Shown in pieces: positions 13,575-22,915 of a stretch of DNA of 33,941 nucleotides (position 1 is the first letter of the stretch; each line of letters begins with the position of its first letter). The DNA comes from Bacteroidota bacterium. GTDB lineage: Bacteria; Bacteroidota; Bacteroidia; Chitinophagales; Chitinophagaceae. Below the pieces are notes generated by a model, which worked only from the letters and a program-made list of their open reading frames with translations, had not been told where the DNA came from and did no database searches. The position numbers were made by a program, and so were the translations under genes. The stretch spans positions 1 through 33,941 of the forward strand of contig JAPLEH010000034.1 in assembly GCA_026391455.1 (NCBI GenBank), given 5' to 3'.

Positions 13575-15257
13575 TTACAGGTAAGGGGCTGTAAATCCCA
13601 GTAGTTGCATTCCTGCTTTTACTTCAGGGCAACTGGTAAATAAATTCCAGAGCAATCCGCTCCGGTAGTTTTCGATCATTACAATGATGGGACCCTGATC
13701 GATGGCAAGGAAGGAGGGGGCATACCAGAGTTCCTTCAGGGAAAATGCATCTACAAATCCATATTCCTTCCAGAGTTTATCGCCGAGTACATAGTATAAA
13801 AACTTTAAAGCCTTCATCGACTCAACCGGCGTATAGGGCATGGAAGAAAGGGCCGCCGTAGGAGCCAGTACACCCACATCGTTGGTGGGAGAGCTGGCGG
13901 TATATCCGCCCGGAATATCACTGGCCGTAAGCCCCCAGCAACTATCACTGTAGCCATACCATCCGCGGGGATTGGTCTGGCAATATTTATAATTTATCAA
14001 AGAGTGATTGGTGTTCTGTGTGGCATAATTGGCATAGGCATCCGTCAACCCGTTGGGATTGATACCCATAAAGGAATAATGCGCAAAGAATAAGGGGCCG
14101 CCCTGTGCGGGTCCTAACGGTAATGTATACCCGTAATAATTACCTCCGTTTACAAATCCGCTCCCGCTAGCCCAGCCACTTGTGTAAACCGAAGCTGGAA
14201 TACCGTGTGTGGGCGACGCAGCGGCCAGTACATAGGTGATCAGGCATTCGTTCCATCCACGGATAGGCAAATTCATTACCCAGGCGCGATCCGGGCTATA
14301 ATGCCAGTACAAAACATTTTGACTGCCCTGCCGAAACCAATCCCATTCCACATTATTGTATAATGTATTGATATCTGCACGCAACGCCGTTTCTCCCGGA
14401 TCAGCTCCGTTGAAATATTGTCGGGCGGTGAGCAATCCCATCATCAGGTACGAGGTTTCCACCAGGTCAGCTCCGTTATCATTGGCACTGAAAGGAACGA
14501 TAGCACCCGTAGCACCGTTGAGCCAATGCGGAAAGGCACCTTTCACTTTTACAGCGGTGTTCTTTAAAAAAGAAACAATAGTCTGCATACGGGTAAGACC
14601 CTGTGCCCGTGTGATGAAGTTGCGATTGATCGCCACCGGTAAACACATGATGCCAAACCCGGAGCCGCCGGATGTAACCACATCACCGGATGTATTTCGT
14701 TCGCGGGCCAGTCCGCTTACCGGATGACCAAAATCCCAGAAATATTTAAAGGTCTGCTGCTGTACCAAGTCAAGCAATGCATTATCCGATATAGTGGGAA
14801 ATTTTCTTGATGAATCGATCTGGGTGATGAATGCTTTGCTGAACGGTGTTCGCAACGCTCCACCAGATGCAGATTGCAGGGTATTAGCTACGGATACAAT
14901 GTATTTTTTTAAATGACTCAATGAGGCAGATGGTTGCAGCAAAATGGTCTTATCACCATTTTGCAGAGTAGCCGATGCTGCAACAGCGCTACCGCTCGCA
15001 TCGGTGAGGCTCACCGATGTGGCCAGTGTGCTTTGCTTGAGCGGTTCTGTAAAATTCAGTTTGATCTGCGGTTGAGTATTCACTCCATACACCAGGTCAT
15101 CCAGGGAAGCATTGTTGATCGTGCCATTGGTAAAAGAAGGATTGATCACTACCGGCGGTGGCGGATCAGAGGAGTCCTTATTACTGCATCGGCTAAACAA
15201 TATGCCCATCGTGAGCAGCGATATTCCGTATAATAAACCTCGTGTATGCATCATCAT
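13575..15257 (-). CDS. GH144-type glucanase lipoprotein with N-terminal Ig-like domain
   Basis: About 560 residues from the ATG at 15257, two bases after the stop of the GH30 gene; the frame continues upstream only to a TTG at 15269 that would overlap GH30. A lipoprotein signal ends at C24 (ILFSRC), followed by a proline-rich linker. A bacterial Ig-like (Big_5-like) domain occupies about residues 38-148 (INPSFTNGTINNASLDD to SKAFITQID). The catalytic GH144-type domain spans about 153-560, with FKYFWDFGHPVSGLARERN, GGSGFGIM, WHYSPDRAW and LAIDQGPIIVMIENYRSG. Putative cleft acids are D264, E267 and E337. The lipid anchor and Ig spacer suggest surface exposure, so this may be the first enzyme to cut the polymer outside the cell. 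Confidence 0.9.
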   Translation of the reverse strand: MMMHTRGLLYGISLLTMGILFSRCSNKDSSDPPPPVVINPSFTNGTINNASLDDLVYGVNTQPQIKLNFTEPLKQSTLATSVSLTDASGSAVAASATLQNGDKTILLQPSASLSHLKKYIVSVANTLQSASGGALRTPFSKAFITQIDSSRKFPTISDNALLDLVQQQTFKYFWDFGHPVSGLARERNTSGDVVTSGGSGFGIMCLPVAINRNFITRAQGLTRMQTIVSFLKNTAVKVKGAFPHWLNGATGAIVPFSANDNGADLVETSYLMMGLLTARQYFNGADPGETALRADINTLYNNVEWDWFRQGSQNVLYWHYSPDRAWVMNLPIRGWNECLITYVLAAASPTHGIPASVYTSGWASGSGFVNGGNYYGYTLPLGPAQGGPLFFAHYSFMGINPNGLTDAYANYATQNTNHSLINYKYCQTNPRGWYGYSDSCWGLTASDIPGGYTASSPTNDVGVLAPTAALSSMPYTPVESMKALKFLYYVLGDKLWKEYGFVDAFSLKELWYAPSFLAIDQGPIIVMIENYRSGLLWNLFTSCPEVKAGMQLLGFTAPYL

Positions 15258-15258
15258 T

Positions 15259-16731
15259 TTAAAATACAAGTGTGGATATAGAATGCGGCAGCGCGGTTGC
15301 TTCGGCAGCTTTTCCTTTTATCCAGATAAAATAATTGGTTTTACTATTCCCCTGGTTCATCACCACCACTACGGTCTTTCCGTCTTCATTGCGGAAAGCG
15401 GTGGTCAGCAACTGACTCCGGCTCGCCGATGCCACGATACGTTTGGCACCGGGCTGAATGAACTTCGAGAAATGTCCGATATAATAATACTCGTTGGTAT
15501 AGATCACTTCGCCGGTCTTGGTATTGCCGTGTATGGGAGCAAAACAAAAATTCTGCACATGATTGGGGCCACCGGTTTCATCCAGTAATATATTCCAGTC
15601 TGTAAAACCGGTCATACCATTATTGAAATCATGTATCATATTCGACGCATATTTTTCACCCAGCTTCCAGTCGTTGGTTCGGGCCAGATCAAATGCTTCT
15701 TTACATCCTTCCGTAAAAAACAGGTTGGTATTTGGATAGGCTTCATGCACGAGCTTTACATTATCATACATCGGTTCGCCGCCACTCCAGGGCTCATACC
15801 AGTGAAAGCCGATACCCCATAAATATTTGGCTGCTTCCGGATCATCGAGCAGGGTGCTCGCCCGTTGGTAAAGCAGATCGCGGTTATGATCCCATCCGAT
15901 GATCTTTTTATCGCCCAGACCTTCTTTCGCCATGGTGGGCCCGAGATGATTTTTCAAAAAATCTCTTTCCTCCTCACCGGTAAAGATGCAGGACTCCCAG
16001 CGTTGAGTGGCCATCGGTTCATTCTGTATGCTGATGCCCCAAACGGGTATTCCTTCTTTTTCATATTCCTTAATGAACTTGGTATAGTACATGGCCCAGG
16101 GCGCATAGCTGGAGGGTTTCAGTTTACCTCCGTGCAGCATATCATTATTGTCTTTCATCCAGGCCGGCGGGCTCCAGGGGCTGGCAAACAGATTCAATTT
16201 ACCACCAGCGGCTTTTATCGCTTCTTTTATAAAAGGAATTTTATATTTCCGGTCATGCTCAATATTGAATGATTTTAGGGTGCTGTCATTATCGCTCACA
16301 TAGGTGTACATATCACTGCTGAAATCGCAACTGTTAATATTGGTACGGGCTACGGTATATCCGATACCGGTTTGTTTATCGAAATAAGCTTTAATGATCT
16401 CCTCCTGTTTGTCCTTGGGAAGCTTGTAAAATGTTTCAGCCGAAGCATCCGTCATCGCACCGCCGATACCGAAGAAGGTCTGGTAGGTTTTGTCGGGATC
16501 CACAAATACGATCACTTCGTTTTCGAAAGGCTGGGGCTTGTCTGCAAACGTAAGTGTGTCTATGGGCGACAGCCGGTAGTTGGTACTGTCTGCCGTGGTA
16601 TACACCACCACTGATTTACCTTCGGTACTGAATTCACTGCCAGTGCCGGGAGCAGCGGTACCGGCTGACTTGTTGTCGTTATTACAGGCGGCAAATGCGG
16701 TCAATGATAAAAGATAGAATGCTTTTTTCAT
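15259..16731 (-). CDS. GH30 family glycoside hydrolase lipoprotein
   Basis: A 490-residue lipoprotein (TAFAAC, C16). The catalytic TIM barrel runs from about 80 to 410 with FFGIGGAMTDASAETFY, LFASPWSPPAWMKDN, WGISIQNEPMATQRWES (acid/base E238) and NLFFTEGCKEAF (nucleophile E341). A beta-domain at the C-terminus ends KTVVVVMNQGNSKTNYFIW. GH30 includes glucosylceramidases and, in Bacteroidota loci, beta-1,6-glucanases; activity on beta-1,6 or related glucosidic bonds is the best guess. The start ATG overlaps the stop of the cytochrome gene by one base (TAATG), and the next gene begins two bases after its stop, so the three are tightly coupled. Confidence 0.92.
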   Translation of the reverse strand: MKKAFYLLSLTAFAACNNDNKSAGTAAPGTGSEFSTEGKSVVVYTTADSTNYRLSPIDTLTFADKPQPFENEVIVFVDPDKTYQTFFGIGGAMTDASAETFYKLPKDKQEEIIKAYFDKQTGIGYTVARTNINSCDFSSDMYTYVSDNDSTLKSFNIEHDRKYKIPFIKEAIKAAGGKLNLFASPWSPPAWMKDNNDMLHGGKLKPSSYAPWAMYYTKFIKEYEKEGIPVWGISIQNEPMATQRWESCIFTGEEERDFLKNHLGPTMAKEGLGDKKIIGWDHNRDLLYQRASTLLDDPEAAKYLWGIGFHWYEPWSGGEPMYDNVKLVHEAYPNTNLFFTEGCKEAFDLARTNDWKLGEKYASNMIHDFNNGMTGFTDWNILLDETGGPNHVQNFCFAPIHGNTKTGEVIYTNEYYYIGHFSKFIQPGAKRIVASASRSQLLTTAFRNEDGKTVVVVMNQGNSKTNYFIWIKGKAAEATALPHSISTLVF

Positions 16732-17984
16732 TATGGTTGCTTTTGTTGAATATATTTTTTAATCTCTTCGGGGTATATACCAATATAATGCGTTCGCAAC
16801 AGAGAGGCTTTGAGTATATCCTGACCCTGCAGCTTAACGGCAATGGATTTCGACGGTTGTGCCGGCATATGACAGTCAATACAATTCTTTTCAATCCCTT
16901 GCACCTGCTGATGAGTAGCTGTTCTGAAAGTAGCGTCAGTTGTATTATGACAGCCTGTACATTTTTGTGAAAATAATTCCGTTTTCCCTCTTTGATTTTC
17001 ATGTGTATTGTGACAGGAGTTGCAGGTAAGTGTTTGCGTCATCCGGAAACATTTACTCGCTTTCAATAACCCTACCTGATTGCCATGCACATCCACCGGA
17101 CTGTTTAACAATACCGTGGTGCTGGTATCAATGATAAAATGATCCGACAAATCATCACCGGCTTTAAATGAAAATGAAGGGGTTGTTTTTTGAATATTGC
17201 CTCCGTGGCAAAGCGCACATATATCCATTTGTTTGGAGCGGGAAAGTTTGACCGGATTTACAATAAATTTTCCCTGTTTATCTTCCGGATGTTTCGACTG
17301 GTATTCCACATGTGCGGCTGCGGGCCCATGGCATTTCTGACAATCGACTCCGTAAATGAGCTGGTTGCGGTCAAACGAAAGTGGTTCCATACGGGCGCTG
17401 TCAGTTGGAGTGGCATACGATATATGACATTCCAGGCAACGGGCCGTAACAGGTCGGTCTATCAGCACCCGATCATTGGGAAAACCGGGACTGTTGGCCC
17501 ACTGATTAGCTGCGGTGAAAAAAGTGATGGGCAACTGATATAAGCGATTCCCTCTCCAGTTCAGATACGACTCTCCCATCACCCCTGAACCGATCACCAT
17601 ATCAAAGCGCATGGCTTTCTTTTCTTCCCCTTTATAAAAAGCCACCTGGTAAAATTCGCTGTCTCTTTTTTGCATGGACAATAGAATAGAAGGCGTATAA
17701 GAATAGTTATTCTTTCCTTCTTCAAAACTGCCCATAATGGTGGCAGCGTTCGCCGGCTGTCCGGTAAGATGGTGCGCGGTAGTGAGGTGTTTTTCGTAAA
17801 TATCTTTATGACAGGAAGCACATTGTTCCGAAGCTGCATAGGCTTCATATCTTGGATTGGATGTAACCCCTTCCGCCGAACCTGTTTTCTTATCATTGCC
17901 GGCGCATTGTACCAGTAAAAAGACAGCACTGGTCAATACAACCAGTACCAGGACGGAACGCCGGTATTTCAGTTTTTTCAGCAT
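16731..17984 (-). CDS. Seven-haem c-type cytochrome lipoprotein
   Basis: A 417-residue lipoprotein (LLVQC, C27). There are seven CXXCH haem sites: 55-59, 183-187, 215-219, 256-260, 321-325, 342-346 and 368-372. Additional histidines (for example in HLTTAHHLTG) can serve as distal ligands. The layout resembles multihaem cytochrome c554/NapC-related families. It lies between two GH30 genes, with a one-base stop/start overlap to the downstream GH30 and a 39-bp gap after the upstream one. Its place among hydrolases is odd: electron transfer to or from a sugar-oxidising partner, or to a surface acceptor, is possible, but no oxidoreductase gene for sugars is visible in the locus. The gene family is clear; the role is unknown. 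Confidence 0.9.
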   Translation of the reverse strand: MLKKLKYRRSVLVLVVLTSAVFLLVQCAGNDKKTGSAEGVTSNPRYEAYAASEQCASCHKDIYEKHLTTAHHLTGQPANAATIMGSFEEGKNNYSYTPSILLSMQKRDSEFYQVAFYKGEEKKAMRFDMVIGSGVMGESYLNWRGNRLYQLPITFFTAANQWANSPGFPNDRVLIDRPVTARCLECHISYATPTDSARMEPLSFDRNQLIYGVDCQKCHGPAAAHVEYQSKHPEDKQGKFIVNPVKLSRSKQMDICALCHGGNIQKTTPSFSFKAGDDLSDHFIIDTSTTVLLNSPVDVHGNQVGLLKASKCFRMTQTLTCNSCHNTHENQRGKTELFSQKCTGCHNTTDATFRTATHQQVQGIEKNCIDCHMPAQPSKSIAVKLQGQDILKASLLRTHYIGIYPEEIKKYIQQKQP

Positions 17985-18023
17985 AGCAACACGTACAATT
18001 CATTTACCCAAACTTTCCCTTCA

Positions 18024-19469
18024 TTACCAGGTATAGGTAGCCGCCGCTCCCGCCGCCAAAGTGGCCACAGCGGTTTTTCCTTTATAGCGGATATTAAAAC
18101 TGGTAGTGGCGGTTCCATCATTCACTGCCACGAGTACTTTTTTACCATCGGGTGTTTTGAATGCCACATTAAAAATACCTGCGGCATTATTACTTTCTAT
18201 TCGTACAGAACCTGGTGGTACAAATTTGGATATATGGGCAATGATATAATAGGACACATTCCGGTTGATCGTTCCATCGAGCGTGATAGCCCCTTTACAT
18301 TCTGTGCATCCGCCGGGCGTATGCGGTCTGTAACCGCCGTCATTGGCAAGATTCCATTCCAGGGCAATTTTACTCCAGTTCTTCATCGATCCCACGATCA
18401 CATTGCGCAGGTGCCATTTCAAGTCTCCATCAAAACTGCCATTGGCTCCGGTCCATTGCTCCGTGAAGTAAAGATTCTTATCAGGATGTGCAGCGCGAAC
18501 AGAAGACAAAGCACTGATATCACCGCTGTATAAATGGAAGGCCGATCCGTCTACAAAGGCTTTGGCAGCCGGATCATTCAATACAGAAATCGGATAAGCG
18601 GGATTATCACAGTTGTGATCCCAGGTAATGATCTTGGTGGTAATATTGGCTGCCTGAAAGGCGGGTCCCAGGTGATTTTTGATAAAATCAGCCTGTTGCG
18701 TGGCCGACATCACCATACTCGGATTATTTCCTCCGTGCTGCGGTTCATTTTGCGGAGTGATGGCGTCGATCGTAATGCCTTTCGCCTTCATCGCCTGAAT
18801 ATATTTTACAAAATACTGTGCATATACACTGTAATACGCTGGTAACAGGCTACCGCCGATAGAGCTTCCGTTGTCTTTCATCCACACCGGAGGGCTCCAG
18901 GGAGATCCCATCAATTTGATATTGGGATTGATCAGTAATATCTCTTTCAATACCGGTATCAGGTCCACGGTATCCTTCGATAAACTGAAATTGGCCAGTG
19001 TGGGGTCTGTCATACCCGTTGGCATATCGTTGTAACTGAATACTTCCTGACTCAGGTCAGATGCACCAATGCTGAGCCGGAGATAACTTACACCAATCGC
19101 ATTGTCGGCATTGCTGAATAATTCCTGGAGCAGGGCTGTTCGCTGAGAAGAAGGTAAACGATTGATGAGGTAGGCACTGCCTCCGGTAAGCGTATAGCCA
19201 AATCCATCCACCGATTGATATGTAATCGTACTGTCCACATCCACATTAGGATTAGTATTGCTCACCGTATTGAACGCAAGCAAACTGGTTTGTTTTTGCA
19301 ATAAGGCCGATTTATCGCCTTTGGTCATCCATACCGTAATGGTACCTGCTGCCGGTGTGGGTGCGGGCGTGGGGTCCGGTTCAGCAGATTTTCCTTTTGA
19401 ACAATTACAGTTTACAGACAATAAAGCTGTAAACACAAATCCGGAGAGCAATGTGCGGTGTATGATCAT
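18024..19469 (-). CDS. GH30 family glycoside hydrolase lipoprotein, second paralogue
   Basis: A 481-residue lipoprotein (LLSVNC, C21) with a proline/threonine-rich linker at 31-41. The barrel carries YQSVDGFGYTLTGGSAY, KLMGSPWSPPVWMKDN, DAITPQNEPQHGG (acid/base E242) and KNLYFTEQWTGA (nucleophile E337). A beta-sandwich with KKVLVAVNDGTATTSFNI closes the protein. It differs clearly from the GH30 at 15259 (PQNEPQHGG against IQNEPMATQ; TEQ against TEG), so the two probably have different specificities. FTEQW-type GH30 enzymes include beta-1,6-glucanases of gut Bacteroides. Its ATG overlaps the stop of the FG-GAP gene as ATGA, implying translational coupling. Confidence 0.93.
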   Translation of the reverse strand: MIIHRTLLSGFVFTALLSVNCNCSKGKSAEPDPTPAPTPAAGTITVWMTKGDKSALLQKQTSLLAFNTVSNTNPNVDVDSTITYQSVDGFGYTLTGGSAYLINRLPSSQRTALLQELFSNADNAIGVSYLRLSIGASDLSQEVFSYNDMPTGMTDPTLANFSLSKDTVDLIPVLKEILLINPNIKLMGSPWSPPVWMKDNGSSIGGSLLPAYYSVYAQYFVKYIQAMKAKGITIDAITPQNEPQHGGNNPSMVMSATQQADFIKNHLGPAFQAANITTKIITWDHNCDNPAYPISVLNDPAAKAFVDGSAFHLYSGDISALSSVRAAHPDKNLYFTEQWTGANGSFDGDLKWHLRNVIVGSMKNWSKIALEWNLANDGGYRPHTPGGCTECKGAITLDGTINRNVSYYIIAHISKFVPPGSVRIESNNAAGIFNVAFKTPDGKKVLVAVNDGTATTSFNIRYKGKTAVATLAAGAAATYTW

Positions 19470-22400
19470 TTTACTTCATTTCCTGGTTTTAAAAATAGGA
19501 GTGGCTGATTATTCCGTGCCAGTATCAGCAGTTTGCCGCCTCCGGGCCGGTTAATCCATTTCGCATCTCTTACCTGTCCTGTCAACCCGGCCAGTTGCGC
19601 GTCGTATTGAAATTGTGTACTGGTTTTATTAAACGAGAAAAAGGAGGGTTGCAGTGCGTCATATCTTCCTTCGTATGGTATTACCCCGTAAAAATTACCC
19701 GCTGCCATAAAATTATTACTGTTTCGGTAATTGACCGGGGCAAAACTGAATACAGGGGCGTATTGCAGGTTGGGCGGTAAATCGATCCGTTTGAATCCTC
19801 CTTTACCATCATTGATAAAGCAGGAGGAACTCAATACTTCCGCTGATAATTCCTTATAATCTTTGAAGAGGTCATAAAACATATATTGAACGGTCTGTCC
19901 TGCCACATCACTGTATTTCAAGTAGGCCTTCTTTAAAATGGGCAAAGACCGTTCCAGTTCATCTTTGGCCAGAAAGGGATACTGTTTACCATCGATGGTA
20001 TAGGCCATGATCTGTTCGATAGAACCATTATTGTCAAAGTCTTTCACATATAGTTTGAGCGGTCCGTTTTTACCGGCGTAAAATTTATTGTTCCATCCCC
20101 AGTTACCCGCCAGTATATCGGTAAATCCATCGCCGTTAACATCCGTAGTATAAAGGGATTGCCAGAGTCCGGAGCTCTGCGGCAGATCTGTAACGGTGAA
20201 TTTGCCTTTATTATTCTTAAATATTTTCATGGGCATCCATTCTCCGGTCACAGCGAGATCTTTCCACCCATCATTGTCTATATCCAGAAAGGACGCTGCC
20301 GTAACCATACCCAGTTGAAAAAGCGGCATGATATTGTCACCCGCCTTGGTGAAATGTGCGGTTCCGTCATTTAAGAAAAGATAAGAAGTGGTGGGATAGC
20401 CGTATTTAACCGGGCTGGCCAGGTTGCCTAAAAATATATCCTGATCACCGTCATTGTCCACATCGGCTACAGCGACACAGGATTTATTCTCATATACCAC
20501 CGACATGGCTTTTTCTTCCCTTACAAAATGTCCTTTGCCATCGTTGAGGTACAACCGGTCGAGTAATGCATTTTCATTGGCCGGCAATTCATTGCCGCCG
20601 GTAATTACAAACAGGTCGGGCCAGCTATCGCCGTTGGCATCGAAGAATACTGCATCCACTTCTTCTGCCACCGCATATTTATTAAACTGAACTGTATCCG
20701 AAGCTTGAAACGAACCATTCGCCTGCTGTATCATTAATCCACCGGGCTGCAATTTAGCACCGCAAACATAAAAGTCTTCGAGGCCGTCTTTGTTTACATC
20801 TGCCACAGCGATCTTTGGCCCCCGGGTGGAAAGCTGGTGAGGTATCAGGTATTGCACATTGTAGTCCAGGAAATCGTTTTCAGTATGTTTCCAATTGCAG
20901 GTTACCTGGGCACTTACATCCTGCATCAGTTCTTCTTTCGGAGGAAAGAATTGTGCATATACAAAGTCTGCCTGCGCATCGGTTCGTTTAATCAAGAGTG
21001 ATTTATTGATCGCCGGGTTTTTGATGAGCTGGTATTGTTGCCCGGGCCAGACGATCAGCAGGCTGTCAATATGTGTTAAAGTGTCGAGACCAAAGTGTAA
21101 TTGAGTGGAGGAAGATGACATAAAGCCACGCACGGGCATCAATTGCTGGTATTGCATTTTGCCACCTGCAAAAAGCCATGCCTTACAACCAATTCCTCCG
21201 GTATTGATACTGTCGCTTTTAAAGGACAGGGAGATATAATTTTTTTTCGGGGCCTGGTTTTTCAGAATAATGGCGGGCGCATTGAGGCAGTTGATCACCA
21301 GGTCCAGATTGCCATCATTATCTAAATCCGCATAGGCGGCACCGTTAGAACAACCTTTGAGTTTGGCGGTACCCCATGTCGTACTCATATCGGAAAATGA
21401 TTGTTTGCCATCGCCTTTGAATAAAAAGGGATGCGAACTGCCTTCGGGCATGGCTGCGATAATCTCATCATCATACTTATCTGTTTCATCCATTCCCTGT
21501 GATTTTTTGCTGTCGGCAAACCGGATAAAATCTAGGTCTACCGGCCGGCGTTCGATACCACTTGAAATAAAAAGATCTTTGTTGCCGTCGTTATCAAAAT
21601 CGGCGAAGAGGGGGTTCCAGCTCCAGTCGGTGGCCGATACACCGCTTTGCAGGGCGGTTTCACTAAAACTGGTGCCGTTTCCATTATTGGTTTGTAAACA
21701 GTTTTTAGAGTATTGGTATTGATAGCCCCGCAGCTCCAGTTTTACTTTATATATATCGGGGTTTTCATCACTGCCGTAGGTCTTCAGTATTTTTTCTTCG
21801 GGTGGCAGCATATCTACGGTTATGATATCGGGTTGTCCGTCGTTGTTATAATCGGCTACATCATTGCCCATGCTGAAGCGGCTGTAATGGCGAAAATGAG
21901 AAGCGCCTTTTTCGGAAAAAGTGCCGTTGCCATTGTTGATGTAGTAATAATCATTTTCGTGAAAGTCGTTGCCAATATAGATATCATCCCATCCGTCGTT
22001 GTTGATATCAGCGATGGCAAGACCAAGGCCATAGCCCAGATTGCTTTGATAAATGCCAGCTTGTTTAGACACTTCGGTGAATCCGCCTTTTCGTTCACCG
22101 GAAGGGAGCACTACCGGCGGACCATCATTGCGATAGAGGCGATCACCGGAGAGGGTATCGTATTTGGAACGGTTTACTGTATCTACAATATTCGCATGCG
22201 GATGGTGCGATTGATTGAGGATATAGCAATCAAGATCACCATCCCGGTCATAATCAAAGAAAGCAGACTGGGTGGTGAAACAGGAGGTGTTCAACCCCCA
22301 GGCGGCGGAGCTTTCCGTAAAACTTACTTCACCGGAAGCTGTTGGTCCGTTGTTGATGTATAATTCGTTGTGCCCTGTCAGGCCATATTTGCTGCTTACG

Positions 22401-22819
22401 GTAGATACATAAATATCCAGATTACCGTCATTGTTCACATCGGCCATAGCTACACCGGTACACCAGTCGGAGGTGCCGGCTACTTTGGCCTTATCTGTTA
22501 TGTCTTCGAAAGTAAATCCACCTTTGTTAAGGTAGAGTTTATTATGCCCCTTGCTGTTGGCCGCAAAATAAATATCAGGGAGTCCGTCATTATTCACATC
22601 GCCGGTAGCTACCCCACTTCCGTTGTAATAATAGAGGTAGTAGAGTATGTTGAACAATTTTTTCTTTTCCAGGTTGTTGGCAAAAGAGATATGGGTTTCA
22701 GCGGAAGGGAGGCTTACAAAGAGCGGAGCGGTTTTATTGTTTCTGCAGGATGAAAAAAAAGTTGCCAGAGAGAGCGCGATGAAGGCGGCATAGGCGGAGA
22801 TAGTACTGCGCTTGATCAT
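19466..22819 (-). CDS. Large FG-GAP (VCBS) repeat lipoprotein with ASPIC/UnbV domain
   Basis: A 1117-residue lipoprotein (ATFFSSC, C25). At least twelve calcium-binding loops of the DxDxDGxxD type are visible (for example DVNNDGLPD, DYDRDGDLD, DINNDGWDD, DFDNDGNKD, DVDNDGDQD, DVNGDGFTD), forming two beta-propeller sets. Between them, at about 530-630, lies an ASPIC/UnbV domain (IDSLLIVWPGQQYQLIKN). This family is common in Bacteroidota and Planctomycetota loci next to SusC/SusD or cytochromes and is thought to bind partners or glycans at the surface. Here it sits between the LamG gene and GH30, with an ATGA overlap to GH30. No catalytic role is evident. Confidence 0.93.
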   Translation of the reverse strand: MIKRSTISAYAAFIALSLATFFSSCRNNKTAPLFVSLPSAETHISFANNLEKKKLFNILYYLYYYNGSGVATGDVNNDGLPDIYFAANSKGHNKLYLNKGGFTFEDITDKAKVAGTSDWCTGVAMADVNNDGNLDIYVSTVSSKYGLTGHNELYINNGPTASGEVSFTESSAAWGLNTSCFTTQSAFFDYDRDGDLDCYILNQSHHPHANIVDTVNRSKYDTLSGDRLYRNDGPPVVLPSGERKGGFTEVSKQAGIYQSNLGYGLGLAIADINNDGWDDIYIGNDFHENDYYYINNGNGTFSEKGASHFRHYSRFSMGNDVADYNNDGQPDIITVDMLPPEEKILKTYGSDENPDIYKVKLELRGYQYQYSKNCLQTNNGNGTSFSETALQSGVSATDWSWNPLFADFDNDGNKDLFISSGIERRPVDLDFIRFADSKKSQGMDETDKYDDEIIAAMPEGSSHPFLFKGDGKQSFSDMSTTWGTAKLKGCSNGAAYADLDNDGNLDLVINCLNAPAIILKNQAPKKNYISLSFKSDSINTGGIGCKAWLFAGGKMQYQQLMPVRGFMSSSSTQLHFGLDTLTHIDSLLIVWPGQQYQLIKNPAINKSLLIKRTDAQADFVYAQFFPPKEELMQDVSAQVTCNWKHTENDFLDYNVQYLIPHQLSTRGPKIAVADVNKDGLEDFYVCGAKLQPGGLMIQQANGSFQASDTVQFNKYAVAEEVDAVFFDANGDSWPDLFVITGGNELPANENALLDRLYLNDGKGHFVREEKAMSVVYENKSCVAVADVDNDGDQDIFLGNLASPVKYGYPTTSYLFLNDGTAHFTKAGDNIMPLFQLGMVTAASFLDIDNDGWKDLAVTGEWMPMKIFKNNKGKFTVTDLPQSSGLWQSLYTTDVNGDGFTDILAGNWGWNNKFYAGKNGPLKLYVKDFDNNGSIEQIMAYTIDGKQYPFLAKDELERSLPILKKAYLKYSDVAGQTVQYMFYDLFKDYKELSAEVLSSSCFINDGKGGFKRIDLPPNLQYAPVFSFAPVNYRNSNNFMAAGNFYGVIPYEGRYDALQPSFFSFNKTSTQFQYDAQLAGLTGQVRDAKWINRPGGGKLLILARNNQPLLFLKPGNEVK

Positions 22820-22850
22820 GAAACTACGGTGCGATTAAGGTGAAAGATTA

Positions 22851-22878
22851 AAAGGGCTGAAACGATGTTCAGCCCTTT
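22851..22878 (-). terminator. Hairpin with T-rich tail between LamG and FG-GAP genes
   Basis: On both strands AAAGGGCTGAA pairs with TTCAGCCCTTT across a 6-nt loop (perfect 11-bp stem). On the transcribed strand the hairpin is followed by TAATCTTT. It lies in the 96-bp gap after the LamG gene, so it could be a partial terminator or attenuator that lets SusC/SusD/LamG be made in excess over the downstream enzymes. Confidence 0.6.
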
Positions 22879-22915
22879 ACTGCTTATGCTCTGCTTACAA
22901 AAAATGAAACAACGC

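Noticed and set aside
15258-15269. Upstream TTG start for the Ig-linked GH144 gene
   Set aside because: It would overlap the end of GH30; the ATG at 15257 lies two bases after the GH30 stop.
21713-22363. 216-codon plus-strand frame opposite the FG-GAP gene
   Set aside because: It is the antisense of repeated calcium-loop codons, which gives a long open frame by composition alone.
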